A stretch of DNA of 64,000 nucleotides from Nitratiruptor sp. YY09-18 (GTDB taxonomy: Bacteria; Campylobacterota; Campylobacteria; Campylobacterales; Nitratiruptoraceae). The notes under the pieces were generated by a model. That model had not been told where the DNA came from, ran no database searches, and was given only the letters and a program-made list of their open reading frames with translations. Location: assembly GCF_016593235.1 (NCBI RefSeq), contig NZ_AP023065.1, forward strand, positions 868,001-932,000, in the 5' to 3' direction. This document shows, in pieces, positions 38,010 to 47,464 of this stretch (positions are counted from its first letter, which is position 1; each line of letters opens with the position of its first letter). The position numbers and the translations under genes were made by a program.

Positions 38010-38809
38010 AAAAGCCTGTTATTAGTATAGTAATACTATTTTTTATATTTATGCTCACATTTTTTGGTGGGTATTTCTACAAAGTCTCTGCTTATGATCC
38101 AAATGTCCATCAAATACTCCTCCCACCAAGCATAGAGCACCCTTTCGGTACTGATAGACTTGGGCGTGACCTCCTCGCTAGAATCATTGAGGGTGGAAAA
38201 AATTCGCTTATTATTGGAGTAGGGAGTGCGATTATCTCCTCCTTTATCGCACTCATTGCAGGGGTAAGTGCAGGATATTTTCGAGGATGGGTAGATAGAG
38301 GATTTGTAGTAGTGGTTGATCTTTTTTTGACCTTTCCTACCTTTTTCCTCCTCTTGGCTCTTGTAAGCTATATCCAGGCTTCTGCACTGGTACTCATCAT
38401 AGTTATCTCCATCACTGGATGGATGGGCAACGCAAGAATGATGAGGAGTGAGAGCTATGCTATTGCAAAAAAGCCATTTGTCAAGATTTTAAAAATCGCT
38501 CATGCACATTCATATAAAATAATATTAAAATATTTCCTCCCGCTTTTAGCACCTCTTTTTTTCATAGGGTTTACTTTTGGAGTAGGTGGAGCAATTTTGG
38601 CTGAATCTGGGTTAAGTTTTTTAGGTCTTGGGGTGCTTCCTCCACAGATGAGCTGGGGATCGATTTTGAGTGAAGGAAAAGAGGTGATTGATATTGCATG
38701 GTGGGTAAGTTTCTTCCCAGGCCTCATGATTTTTCTCGTTACCTTTAGCCTTATAAATATCAGTGACTATTTACAAAATGTCACAAACAAAAAAGAGAAG
38801 ATGCTATGA
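38006..38809 (+). CDS. DppC/OppC-type ABC transporter permease (orphan)
   Basis: A 267-residue inner-membrane permease with about six helices. It has the DppC-family features HPFGTDRLGRDLLARIIEGGKNSL near residue 46, a BPD_transp_1 domain, the EAA-like loop (ARMMRSESYAIAKKPFVKIL) and AESGLSFLGLGVLPPQMSWGSIL. Peptide or nickel import is usual for the family, but no substrate-binding protein, DppB partner or ATPase gene is adjacent, so partners must be elsewhere. Overlaps with rsmD and the following small gene show cotranscription. Confidence 0.85.
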   Translation: MKKPVISIVILFFIFMLTFFGGYFYKVSAYDPNVHQILLPPSIEHPFGTDRLGRDLLARIIEGGKNSLIIGVGSAIISSFIALIAGVSAGYFRGWVDRGFVVVVDLFLTFPTFFLLLALVSYIQASALVLIIVISITGWMGNARMMRSESYAIAKKPFVKILKIAHAHSYKIILKYFLPLLAPLFFIGFTFGVGGAILAESGLSFLGLGVLPPQMSWGSILSEGKEVIDIAWWVSFFPGLMIFLVTFSLINISDYLQNVTNKKEKML

Positions 38810-39048
38810 AATTTTTAGAACGATTCAATATCTCAAAAAAACTGCGTCAAAAAATAAAAGAGGCAATTGAGAAGAGAGTGGAGCTGCGTGTACAAGCAAG
38901 ACTAGCTCAGCACCATCTCAAAAAAGATGATTTTACTCCTGAGGAACTTGCTATTATATATGAAGATGAGCGCCTCAAACTCTATGATGATCTCAAATCC
39001 AAAGGACTCATAGCACTTTTGGCAGCATTAGGAATTAGTCTTTTTTAG
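38806..39048 (+). CDS. Small conserved-looking protein, unknown function
   Basis: An 80-residue protein, highly charged and helical over residues 1-62 (LRQKIKEAIEKRVELRVQAR), ending in a short hydrophobic stretch (GLIALLAALGISLF) that could insert in the membrane. I do not recognise a family. It overlaps the permease stop (ATGA) and is eight bases from the next gene, so it is expressed with them. Coding status is supported by these overlaps and by the normal codon pattern. Confidence 0.6.
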   Translation: MKFLERFNISKKLRQKIKEAIEKRVELRVQARLAQHHLKKDDFTPEELAIIYEDERLKLYDDLKSKGLIALLAALGISLF

Positions 39049-39056
39049 GATGAAGT

Positions 39057-39422
39057 ATGTTTAAACAGATCAAATCAGCAATTATCTGGACATATATCTA
39101 TCGATTTCGTTCTCTTTTGATCAGATTGATTATATCTTTGTTACTCATAGGTTTTATTGAATTTATATATCGTGATATCATAGAGTATCTTCAGCTATCA
39201 AAAAAGCTGGAATATCTTTTTTATGTAATAGTAATCAAATGGACTTTGATTATATTAATTATAGTCTATTTTTTATATAAACTAAAAAACTTTGTAAAAA
39301 ATATATCAAAAAAAAACGATAATAAAGAAATAAAAAAATTACAATTTATACACAAAAAAATGTCAAAAAAAGAGATACGTACTATGGCACAAAAAATCAT
39401 TGAACAAAAAGTAAGAAAATGA
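39057..39422 (+). CDS. Two-helix membrane protein with lysine-rich tail
   Basis: A 121-residue product with two transmembrane helices (about 22-42 and 58-82) and a cytoplasmic, very lysine-rich C-terminus (about 85-121). No family is recognised. AGGATGAAGT precedes the ATG. The stop overlaps the start of the outer-membrane receptor-like gene (ATGA), which links it to the TonB-like/YfiR-like/GGDEF-EAL cassette. The base composition becomes clearly more A/T-rich from here to about 43.7 kb. A membrane accessory of that cassette is possible. Confidence 0.55.
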   Translation: MFKQIKSAIIWTYIYRFRSLLIRLIISLLLIGFIEFIYRDIIEYLQLSKKLEYLFYVIVIKWTLIILIIVYFLYKLKNFVKNISKKNDNKEIKKLQFIHKKMSKKEIRTMAQKIIEQKVRK

Positions 39423-41323
39423 AAAAGAAAATCATAGCAGGAGTCTTATGCTTACTCTGTGTATATGCTGATCAAACAAATCTTGATATGCTTTTGGGAA
39501 GTCTTCAACAAGCTGAGGATCTTTCCAAAAAAACTATACAAGAGAGTGCGGGATATGTCATAACTTATACTAGAGAAGATCTAGATAGAATGCATATCAA
39601 ATCTCTTAAAGAGATTTTAGAGAGACTTCCATTTATAAGATACAACGAAGATGCCAATGGTTTGACAGATCTATTTTATGAACCTTTCCAGCCTACTAAA
39701 TATGGTCAGATTAAACTTTATATTGATGATAAAGAGACCTCGGATGCAATCTTTGGTAACAGTCTGCAAGCTTTTTCTGAAATGGATATCTCCTTTATAG
39801 ACCATATTGAAATATATTTAGGTGCTGTCTCTTTTACACTCGGAACAGAACCTTCTATAACTATTATCAAACTTTATACGAAAGATCCAGCTAGAGAAAA
39901 TAGTGCAATGATAGATATCGGTGGAGGCTCTCGCGGAAAAAAAGATTTCATATATTTAAATGGAAGAGATTTAGGAGATATGAAATATCTTTTTTATGTT
40001 AATCATCGCGATAATCGAAGGAAAAAAATCAAATTCCATAGTACAGAACTTTCTCGTGATAAGAAATTTAATTCAATGTATTTTCTTTTGTATAAAGATA
40101 AATTGCGCTATGAACTTTTTGTCTCTCGCATTGATATCAAACCTTTTACAGCTGGTGCAATTAATCTAGAACCAAAATTGGCCCATATATCAACAAGAAA
40201 TTTCTTTACAGGATTACGCTATGATGATCCAGAAAATGGATGGCATAATTATCTCTATTTTACATATAGCAACAACTGGGCATACGAGAGGGGAAATGGT
40301 ATTTTGGGTGTTCTACCCCAAAATAGGTTTCTCTACCTAAAACCATACAAGTCCCATGATTTTAAAGCTACGAGTACTGTAACAGAAGTTGATATCAAAA
40401 AAAAGTTCCAAATAACAAAAAATTGGAGTCTCTTAACTGGTATTACAGGTAAAGCAAAACATTTTGAATTTTTAAAAAATAGATTCGATAATATTGACTT
40501 TTCCCATCTACCTTATAATCAAGAAAACCTTGTAGCAGGCTATATAGAAAGTTCTTATCTCTTAAATAATAACAATGTGGTTATTTTAGATTTAAAAAAA
40601 GATAAATATTTCGAAAACGGTCCGGTTGATGATTATGATCAAATATTTTTTAGAACCGGTTATATTTATAATTCTCCTACAATTGTTACTAAATTTTTTC
40701 TAGGAAAAACAGATTTAAAACCTTCACCAAAACAGCTTCTTGAATCATTAAATAGTAACAAGCTAAAAAAACAAACATATACTGCATTTGCTTGGGAACT
40801 ACAAAAAAAAGATAAAAAGCAAAAATTTTCTATACTTTATACTTGGATGCAAATTGAAAATCTTATTATTCGAGATATTGATACCTTTAAACTTATCAAT
40901 GATACTAATAATTTAATATATAATACTCTAGACATTCGTTATTGTTACAAATTTGATTTAGACAATAAAATGGAAATAGAAGGATTTATTGTTAAACCAA
41001 ATCGACAGACTAATCCATCATCAAGAAATCTTTATGGTGCTCATATTATGTCGTATAACAAATGGAAAAATTTTAATTTTTTTAACTCTTTAGTATATAG
41101 GAGATGGACAAAAGATCAAGGGTCTGGGTTTGATTACAGCTTTACTGTCAATTACCGACTAAGCGATAAACTGTCGTTTTATTTCAAAGGACTAAATATA
41201 TTTGGTTCTGCGATAAAAACTAACTATTATGGATACGATATGGTCAAATCACAAATTATCAAACTTTCTGATGTAGATGTAATAGACAGAGAGTTTTTGG
41301 TAGGAATGGAGTATCAATTTTGA
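39419..41323 (+). CDS. TonB-dependent-receptor-like outer-membrane protein
   Basis: A 634-residue protein with signal peptide MKKKIIAGVLCLLCVYA, a plug-like domain (about 45-160) with YVITYTREDLDRMHIKSLKEIL and IDHIEIYLGAVSFTLG, then a long beta-strand-rich barrel region with alternating aromatic residues and a terminal phenylalanine (GMEYQF), as expected for outer-membrane barrels. The plug lacks the usual glycine-rich RGFS-type signature, so this is a divergent member. It is followed at once by a YfiR-like protein and a GGDEF-EAL protein, so sensing at the cell surface rather than simple uptake is plausible (inference). Confidence 0.72.
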   Translation: MKKKIIAGVLCLLCVYADQTNLDMLLGSLQQAEDLSKKTIQESAGYVITYTREDLDRMHIKSLKEILERLPFIRYNEDANGLTDLFYEPFQPTKYGQIKLYIDDKETSDAIFGNSLQAFSEMDISFIDHIEIYLGAVSFTLGTEPSITIIKLYTKDPARENSAMIDIGGGSRGKKDFIYLNGRDLGDMKYLFYVNHRDNRRKKIKFHSTELSRDKKFNSMYFLLYKDKLRYELFVSRIDIKPFTAGAINLEPKLAHISTRNFFTGLRYDDPENGWHNYLYFTYSNNWAYERGNGILGVLPQNRFLYLKPYKSHDFKATSTVTEVDIKKKFQITKNWSLLTGITGKAKHFEFLKNRFDNIDFSHLPYNQENLVAGYIESSYLLNNNNVVILDLKKDKYFENGPVDDYDQIFFRTGYIYNSPTIVTKFFLGKTDLKPSPKQLLESLNSNKLKKQTYTAFAWELQKKDKKQKFSILYTWMQIENLIIRDIDTFKLINDTNNLIYNTLDIRYCYKFDLDNKMEIEGFIVKPNRQTNPSSRNLYGAHIMSYNKWKNFNFFNSLVYRRWTKDQGSGFDYSFTVNYRLSDKLSFYFKGLNIFGSAIKTNYYGYDMVKSQIIKLSDVDVIDREFLVGMEYQF

Positions 41324-41748
41324 AAAAGATAACTCTATTTTTCATTTCTGTTATTTTCGTTGTAGCAGCAAGCAATGCAGATCTTATCAAAGCGAGTCTT
41401 TTTTCCTTAATAGTAGAACTTTTGAATCGAGACAACCCTTATGTACAGATCTATATCAATTCAAAAGAGTATCAAAATATTCCAAAATATATCAAAAAAT
41501 TTAAATTTACTAATAATTGTGTAAATGCTGATATTATTTTTGTCGATTCATTGTCACTATTACAAAAAGAGTGTATCTACGATCATAAAATTTTCGTGAC
41601 AAGTTATTACGATTTTGTTCACAACAAGGATAAAGTCATAGGTGCATTTTTTTGGCAAAAAGGTAGACCAACTATTATTTTCAACAAAAAAATGCTCGAA
41701 TATTTTGGTGTAAAATTGCCACCAAAGTATAATAAATATATTGATTAA
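41320..41748 (+). CDS. YfiR-like (DUF4154-like) periplasmic protein
   Basis: A 142-residue protein with signal peptide MKKITLFFISVIFVVAASNA and a mature domain containing NNCVNADIIFVDS, KIFVTSYYDF and GRPTIIFNKKMLEYFG. The arrangement (small exported protein, C..ADIIF, late IIF.N..) recalls YfiR/DUF4154, a periplasmic regulator of diguanylate cyclases. The start is TTG inside the receptor stop (TTGA), with GGAG eight bases upstream. Two cysteines (NNC and KEC) could form a disulfide as in YfiR. The family call is tentative. Confidence 0.55.
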   Translation: MKKITLFFISVIFVVAASNADLIKASLFSLIVELLNRDNPYVQIYINSKEYQNIPKYIKKFKFTNNCVNADIIFVDSLSLLQKECIYDHKIFVTSYYDFVHNKDKVIGAFFWQKGRPTIIFNKKMLEYFGVKLPPKYNKYID

Positions 41749-41750
41749 AC

Positions 41751-43682
41751 ATGCGATTTATAGGGATAAAAAAATATATTTACTTTCTCTTTTTGATCCT
41801 TATAATGTTTTTGCTAACTGTCTTTATTTATATTAAATTTGATAATGTGATAAAAATCACATCTAGTGAATTCAAAACTCTAAAAATTCATGAAACAAAA
41901 CACAATGCACTTTCTATATCACACCTTCTTCGCACCTATATCGATCCAACAAAAAACATTTTACAAATTTTAAAAAATAATGAGAGTCTGCAAAAAAAAC
42001 TCAATAATATTCTCGCCAGTTTTATCAATGATGAGAATAGATACGTCTATATTATATATCAAGATAATTATCATAATTATCGATATCTTGCTGATGGTTC
42101 ACTTAATCCTGAAGATAGAGGTTTTTTTGGACAGAAATTTTTTCCTCTCCAAGAAGAAAAATGGCATCGAGCATTCAAATCCAATAAACCTACCATTTTT
42201 ACCCAAAATAAAATTAACAACCTATGGATAACAATGCTATATCCTTTAAATATTTTCAAAGGAGTTAAAAGTTTTTTAGTAATCGATCTTTCTACAAGCG
42301 CATATAAAAATATAAAGAACGTACTTTATCAATTGAGAAATTTCCTCAAATATCTTCTTTATTTCTTTATTGGAATCTTTATATTATTAATTTTACTTTA
42401 TGCTTTTTTATACACAGAGTATCGCCGAACGTTTGTTGATGCTTTAACTGGGGTATATAATCGAAACTATCTCAAACACATAGAAAAAATTATAGATCTC
42501 TCACAGTACACCTTGGCAATGATTGATCTGGATAATTTCAAGGCTATTAACGATAATTATGGTCATACAATAGGTGATGAAGCAATAAAAAAAGTAGCCA
42601 AAAATATAGCAGCAAATATTCGTCAAGACGATATTTTGATTAGATATGGTGGAGATGAGTTTTTGTTGTTTGCTAAAAAGGGAAGAGATATGAAAAATTT
42701 CTACAACAGAATCTATGATATCATCAATAATACCATCATCACTATTCCAGATGCTACACAGTTAAAGACAGGATGTTCTATGGGGGTTAATCTCTTGCCA
42801 GATAGGGATAATACTATCATAGAGGCTATAAAAAAAGCTGATATTAAGCTTTATCACGCAAAAAAATTAGGAAAAAATAGAGTAGAATACAGAGATCAAG
42901 CAGATAAAAATAAAAAAATTTTGGAATTTGACAAGATTAATCATTTAATCCATCAAAGGAATGTGATACTATACTTTCAACCAATCATTAATATGAAAAC
43001 AAAAAAAATAGAAAAATATGAAGCTCTTGCAAGACTTTATGATGGAAAGCATATATATTATCCTAATCAATTTCTTGGTACAATTTTTCAAACCAATACA
43101 TATCGTGAATTTTCAAAAATCATAATCCAGCAAGCATTTGAAATTATTAAAAATTATCAAATATCTATTAGTGTCAATTTTAATAAATCTGATTTTATCG
43201 ATGACGCATACTATGATTCAATTAAAGAGATTATTGAAGAAAATCAAAAATATAGAGAGTTGTTTATATTAGAACTCTTAGAAAACGAGGAGCTTAAAGT
43301 TGATGATGAGAAGATATTAAAAAGAATAAAATATTTTCAAAATTTGGGATGTAAAATTGCTTTAGATGATTTTGGAAGTGGATATTCAAATTTTAACTAT
43401 CTATTGATACTAGAACCTGACATAGTAAAAATAGATGGCTCTCTTATATCTCAGATACAACAAAGTCCAAATGCCAAAAAAATAGTCCAAAGTATCATAT
43501 ATTTCACTAAATATATGGGAATTGAAACAATCGCTGAATTTATTGAAAATGAAGATATATTCAATATAGTAAAAAATTTAGGGATAGATTATGGACAAGG
43601 CTATTTTATAGGAAAACCCTGTCAAAAACTACAAAGAGAGCCTTTTAAGATCTTCGAGTGTATCGACACCAATGCTGCGTGA
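41751..43682 (+). CDS. Membrane GGDEF-EAL c-di-GMP signalling protein
   Basis: A 643-residue protein with TM1 (about 8-29), a periplasmic sensor domain (about 30-195), TM2 (about 200-223), a GGDEF domain (about 228-390) and an EAL domain (about 400-635). The active site RYGGDEF (about 299-305) is intact and preceded by the RxxD inhibitory site (RQDD five residues before GGDEF). The EAL domain keeps YEALARL (near 424), NFNKSDF, LELLENEE, DDFGSGYSNF, the VKIDGSLI lysine and AEFIENE, so both synthase and hydrolase activities are possible. Its last 54 bases overlap the convergent kdsB. No clear ribosome binding site is seen; coupling to the upstream gene two bases away is likely. Confidence 0.9.
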   Translation: MRFIGIKKYIYFLFLILIMFLLTVFIYIKFDNVIKITSSEFKTLKIHETKHNALSISHLLRTYIDPTKNILQILKNNESLQKKLNNILASFINDENRYVYIIYQDNYHNYRYLADGSLNPEDRGFFGQKFFPLQEEKWHRAFKSNKPTIFTQNKINNLWITMLYPLNIFKGVKSFLVIDLSTSAYKNIKNVLYQLRNFLKYLLYFFIGIFILLILLYAFLYTEYRRTFVDALTGVYNRNYLKHIEKIIDLSQYTLAMIDLDNFKAINDNYGHTIGDEAIKKVAKNIAANIRQDDILIRYGGDEFLLFAKKGRDMKNFYNRIYDIINNTIITIPDATQLKTGCSMGVNLLPDRDNTIIEAIKKADIKLYHAKKLGKNRVEYRDQADKNKKILEFDKINHLIHQRNVILYFQPIINMKTKKIEKYEALARLYDGKHIYYPNQFLGTIFQTNTYREFSKIIIQQAFEIIKNYQISISVNFNKSDFIDDAYYDSIKEIIEENQKYRELFILELLENEELKVDDEKILKRIKYFQNLGCKIALDDFGSGYSNFNYLLILEPDIVKIDGSLISQIQQSPNAKKIVQSIIYFTKYMGIETIAEFIENEDIFNIVKNLGIDYGQGYFIGKPCQKLQREPFKIFECIDTNAA

Positions 43683-44333
43683 TTTGACTTTTGCCATCGC
43701 TATTTTATACCCATGATAGAGAACTCGTAGCTGCTCTAACTTCTCTATATTTTCAAGTGGTGCTTCTTTTAAAGAACAAAAACGCTCAAGCATTTTTCGC
43801 GTATATCCATAAATACCTATATGTTGATAGTATATTTTTAACTCCTCTCTTGGATAAGGGATTTTACTGCGTGAAAAGTAGAGCGCAAAATTTGTGCTAT
43901 CAAGAACTACCTTGACTCTGTTAGGATCATCAGCCTTTTGTGCATCAATCTCTTTATAAACGCTATGCAGCATAATCTCATCACTATCTCTATGTTTTTG
44001 CACAAGATCTTTAACACTCTCGATTACTTCTGGCTCGATAAAAGGCTCATCAGCTTGCACATTTATAATGATATGATCTGGTTCAAGGCCCAAAATAGTA
44101 GCTGCTTCATTGACACGGTCAGTCCCACTTGCATGGTGCTCCCTTGTCAACACAGCTCTAAACCCATACTCATTGGCCACTTCAACTACCTCTTTGCTAT
44201 CTGTTGCTATAACCACTTCATCAACTTTGCTTGCCTGCCTTGCTGTACATATCACCATTGGAACACCATTTATAGGGTAGAGGACTTTGCGCGGAAATCT
44301 TGTAGATGCAATACGAGCTGGAATGATTATCAT
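43629..44333 (-). CDS. kdsB: 3-deoxy-manno-octulosonate cytidylyltransferase
   Basis: Activates KDO as CMP-KDO for lipopolysaccharide inner core synthesis. The 234-residue protein shows MIIIPARIASTRFPRKVL (nucleotide-binding start), EHHASGTDRVNEAA, INVQADEPFIEPEVI and YQHIGIYGYTRKML, all diagnostic. ATG 44333 is preferred, with AAGG six bases upstream, over a TTG one codon earlier. Its 3' end runs 54 bases into the end of the convergent GGDEF-EAL gene. Confidence 0.96.
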   Translation of the reverse strand: MIIIPARIASTRFPRKVLYPINGVPMVICTARQASKVDEVVIATDSKEVVEVANEYGFRAVLTREHHASGTDRVNEAATILGLEPDHIIINVQADEPFIEPEVIESVKDLVQKHRDSDEIMLHSVYKEIDAQKADDPNRVKVVLDSTNFALYFSRSKIPYPREELKIYYQHIGIYGYTRKMLERFCSLKEAPLENIEKLEQLRVLYHGYKIAMAKVKSRSIGVDTLEDLKRLSL

Positions 44334-44377
44334 CAAAGGCCTTTTTGGATAAAATTATAGCAAATAAAGGGGGAGAG

Positions 44378-45070
44378 ATGATTATATATCAGCCTCAAGA
44401 AGGATATTGCTACAACAGCGATACGATTTTTTTATATAATTTTATCTTACAATTTAGACTTTTTGGAGATGTTCTTGATGTAGGGACAGGCTCAGGTATA
44501 TTGGCTTTGCTTATTAAGCGCGATTTTCACGCAAATGTCTATGCTATTGAAAAACAAGAAAAGTTCGTAGAGTATGCAAAAATCAATACCAAAGCAAACA
44601 AATTACCTATCCATCTCTATCTTGGGGATTTTTTGCATATGAATTTTTCGCATAAATTTGACTTTATAATCTCCAATCCTCCCTTTTATCACAAAGATGT
44701 GATCCGCAGTAAAAACAAAATGATCGATACAGCAAGATACTCTGGTCATATGCCGCTAGAAAAGTTTTTGCAAAAAGCAAATACAATATTAAAACCAAAA
44801 GGCTCTCTCATATTTTGCTATGATGCGAAGCAGATTCAAGATATAATTACGAAGTTAACTTACTATAAGTTTAACCTAGAAGTGATGCAGCTTGTCCATC
44901 CTCATAAAGACAAAGATGCAACACTTGTGATGATAAAAGCAAAGAAAAGCTCAAAGAGTTTAACAAAAATTTTGGCTCCACTCATAGTCTTTGAAAATGG
45001 GGAGTACAGGCCAAGCACACATGCAATATTTAAAAGAGTAGGGGTGCACAGTATAAAATGCAAAGTCTGA
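44378..45070 (+). CDS. TrmN6-like tRNA (adenine-N6) methyltransferase
   Basis: A 230-residue SAM methyltransferase. MIIYQPQEGYCYNSDTIFL at the start resembles the QxxxGYRxxxDS/TxLL opening of TrmN6/YfiC, followed by the SAM motif VLDVGTGSGILALLIKR and the catalytic ISNPPFYHKD. This family modifies A37 of tRNA1-Val. ATG 44378 is chosen for the GGGGGAG just upstream; a longer start at 44345 lacks a ribosome binding site. The stop overlaps the next gene by 13 bases. Confidence 0.82.
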   Translation: MIIYQPQEGYCYNSDTIFLYNFILQFRLFGDVLDVGTGSGILALLIKRDFHANVYAIEKQEKFVEYAKINTKANKLPIHLYLGDFLHMNFSHKFDFIISNPPFYHKDVIRSKNKMIDTARYSGHMPLEKFLQKANTILKPKGSLIFCYDAKQIQDIITKLTYYKFNLEVMQLVHPHKDKDATLVMIKAKKSSKSLTKILAPLIVFENGEYRPSTHAIFKRVGVHSIKCKV

Positions 45071-45438
45071 TAAAAAAAGAGGGGTTTACTTTCGCATTTG
45101 ACCAAAATGCATGCGCTAGTTGTAATGGTGCATGTTGCAGAGGCGAGAGCGGCTATATCTGGGTGAGTAAAGAGGAAATAGAGAAGATTGCAGATTTTCT
45201 TGAAATTTCATCAGATGAATTTATCACAAATTATCTCAAAAAAGAAGGGTATCGCTACTCGATCAAAGAGATAAAAGTGCAGCAAGAGTATATATGTATT
45301 TTCTTTGATGAAAAAAGTGGCTGCACTATCTATCCCGTTCGCCCAAAACAGTGTAGAGATTTTCCTTTTTGGGACCGTTATAAAAATGGAAAAAATTTAA
45401 AAGAGGTTTGTAAAGAATGTATAGGTATTGTTTTATAG
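45058..45438 (+). CDS. YkgJ-family cysteine-cluster protein
   Basis: A 126-residue protein with the UPF0153/YkgJ cysteine pattern: CASCNGACCRGESGYIW near the start, CTIYPVRPKQCRDFPFWD near residue 90, and a final CKECIGI. The conserved cysteines probably bind zinc or an iron-sulfur cluster; the role of the family is not firmly known. It overlaps the upstream methyltransferase and the downstream TPR lipoprotein gene, so the three form one unit. Confidence 0.85.
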   Translation: MQSLIKKEGFTFAFDQNACASCNGACCRGESGYIWVSKEEIEKIADFLEISSDEFITNYLKKEGYRYSIKEIKVQQEYICIFFDEKSGCTIYPVRPKQCRDFPFWDRYKNGKNLKEVCKECIGIVL

Positions 45439-46679
45439 TTTTTTTACTCATTTTTCTTGGAGGATGTGCGCACAAGCAGCTACAGACTCCTCCAACAAAA
45501 ACGCAATATATCATAGACGCAATATTAGTCAAAGCTGCACTTTTAGAGTCACAAGGGTTTTATGAATTAGCTGCAAAAGAGTATGCTAAAGCATACAGTT
45601 ATACGCAGGATGAAAAACTGCTTTATAAAGAGCTTGAAAATCTTTTATATGCAAAAAAGTACAACGAAGCGCTGCCAATTGTAAAACTGGCAATCGAAAA
45701 AGATCCAAAAAACTATAGACTCTATGAGATCTTGGCATCTTTATACTACCAGCAAAATGACTTCCAAAAAGCAATAGAAACGATTAAGAAGGCAATAATG
45801 CTCCATCGTAGTGCAAAAAATTTGGAGTTTTTGGCAAATATCTATATGCAACAAAAAAGATACGATTTGGCACTTAAGTACTATAAGAGTGCTTATACAC
45901 AAGAGCCAAAAGCCTCTACAATCAACTCTATAGCATATATTATGTATTTCTATCTTGATAAAAAACGTGATGCTATTGCATATTTAGAAACACATATCAG
46001 ACTCTATGGATGTCAAAAATCGGTCTGCACAACCCTCGCATCGCTTTATGGTCTGCGTAACGATATCCCTGGACTTATCTCCATATATGAAAGACTCTAT
46101 AATAAATACAAAGATCAGCTCTATGCAAAAAAGGTAATGGAGTTTTATATCTATCAGCACGATTACCAAAATGCAATAGTCTGGGCAAAAAGAGCAAAAG
46201 AACTGCCAACACTGCTCAATCTCTATCGTATTACAAAAAACTATAAAGCTGCATATAATTTGGCAATGAAACTCTTTAAAGAGTCTAAAGACCACTCATA
46301 TCTTGCGCAAGCTGCTATGTTTGAGTATGAGATGGCCAAAAAGAAGACTCCAAAACTTCTCAAAGATGTTGTAGCAAAATTTGAAAAGGCTATACAGCAT
46401 ACAAAAGACCCAGTCTATCTTAACTACTATGGCTATCTGCTTATTGAGCATGATTTGGATATAAAAAAAGGCATCAAACTTGTCAAAGAAGCCCTGAAGC
46501 AAGAGCCTGATTCTGGATACTATCTTGACTCTTTGGCATGGGGATACTATAAAATTGGCAAATGCTATGAAGCTTTGAATATTATAAAAAGAGTATATTT
46601 TGATATGGGTTTAAAAGATCCTGAGGTAGAATTGCACCTAAAGAAGATCCAAGAGTGCGCTAAAAAGGAGAGAGATTGA
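45417..46679 (+). CDS. TPR-repeat lipoprotein
   Basis: A 420-residue protein with a lipoprotein signal ([13 protein letters not shown], lipobox LGGC at about residue 16) and then tandem TPR-like repeats throughout, for example [43 protein letters not shown] and [21 protein letters not shown]. It should be anchored to a membrane and serve as a protein-protein scaffold in the periplasm; partners are unknown. It overlaps YkgJ upstream and the TTG start of trpC downstream (TTGA). Confidence 0.85.
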   Translation: MYRYCFIVFLLIFLGGCAHKQLQTPPTKTQYIIDAILVKAALLESQGFYELAAKEYAKAYSYTQDEKLLYKELENLLYAKKYNEALPIVKLAIEKDPKNYRLYEILASLYYQQNDFQKAIETIKKAIMLHRSAKNLEFLANIYMQQKRYDLALKYYKSAYTQEPKASTINSIAYIMYFYLDKKRDAIAYLETHIRLYGCQKSVCTTLASLYGLRNDIPGLISIYERLYNKYKDQLYAKKVMEFYIYQHDYQNAIVWAKRAKELPTLLNLYRITKNYKAAYNLAMKLFKESKDHSYLAQAAMFEYEMAKKKTPKLLKDVVAKFEKAIQHTKDPVYLNYYGYLLIEHDLDIKKGIKLVKEALKQEPDSGYYLDSLAWGYYKIGKCYEALNIIKRVYFDMGLKDPEVELHLKKIQECAKKERD

Positions 46680-47464
46680 TACTTGATGAGATAATTAAAA
46701 AAACAAAAGAGGATGTAGAAAAGCGAAAAAAAGAGTTTCCGCTAGAGTGGTTAGGAAGGAGCCTCGCTTACAATCCTTTTGTACCACGACCTGTAGAAGA
46801 AGCTTTGCGCAGCACCCCCGAAGATCCTTACAAAATCATAGCCGAAGTGAAAAAGGCGAGTCCTAGTAAAGGAGTCATCAAAGAAGACTTCGATCCTCTT
46901 GCAATTGCCAAAGCATATCAAGAGGGTGGGGCGAATGCAGTCTCAGTCCTCACTGAACCACACTACTTCCAAGGCAATATCGAATATCTCACGCAAATAC
47001 GCCGCTACGTTCCTATGCCGCTTCTTCGTAAAGATTTCATTATAGATAAGTATCAGCTCGTAGAAGCTCTCGTCTATGGAGCAGATTTTGTGCTTCTCAT
47101 TGCAAAAGCACTCAGTCGCAAAGAGCTCAAAGAACTCTTGGAGTATACCTGGCATTTGGGAATGGAGGCTCTAGTAGAGATCCATGACAAAAAAGATCTC
47201 ATCAAAGCTGTTTTTTGTGGTGCAAATATCATCGGTATCAATCATAGAAATCTAGAGACTTTTGAAGTCGATACTACGCTGAGTGAAAGATTGGTCCCCC
47301 TCATTCCAAAAGGCAAAATTATTGTAGCTGAGAGTGGAATACACTCACATGAGCAAGTCAAACATCTTTACGATATAGGAGTAGATGCATTTTTGATAGG
47401 GGAGCATTTCATGCGTCAAGATGATATTGCAACTGCAGTGAAAAAGATCAAAGGGAGGGCTTAA
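46676..47464 (+). CDS. trpC: Indole-3-glycerol-phosphate synthase
   Basis: Closes the indole ring in tryptophan biosynthesis. The 262-residue TIM barrel shows [52 protein letters not shown] and VAESGIHS, the standard active-site strands. The start is TTG, supported by AAGGAGAGA seven bases upstream and overlap with the preceding stop. It stands apart from other trp genes, as in many epsilonproteobacteria. The stop overlaps the convergent yqeY stop by four bases. Confidence 0.96.
   Translation: MILDEIIKKTKEDVEKRKKEFPLEWLGRSLAYNPFVPRPVEEALRSTPEDPYKIIAEVKKASPSKGVIKEDFDPLAIAKAYQEGGANAVSVLTEPHYFQGNIEYLTQIRRYVPMPLLRKDFIIDKYQLVEALVYGADFVLLIAKALSRKELKELLEYTWHLGMEALVEIHDKKDLIKAVFCGANIIGINHRNLETFEVDTTLSERLVPLIPKGKIIVAESGIHSHEQVKHLYDIGVDAFLIGEHFMRQDDIATAVKKIKGRA

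Noticed and set aside
39057-43682. Recently acquired genomic island for the A/T-rich receptor/GGDEF-EAL block.
   Set aside because: No integrase, tRNA, direct repeats or mobile genes flank it, and it is fused by start/stop overlaps to neighbouring genes. A/T richness alone is not enough.
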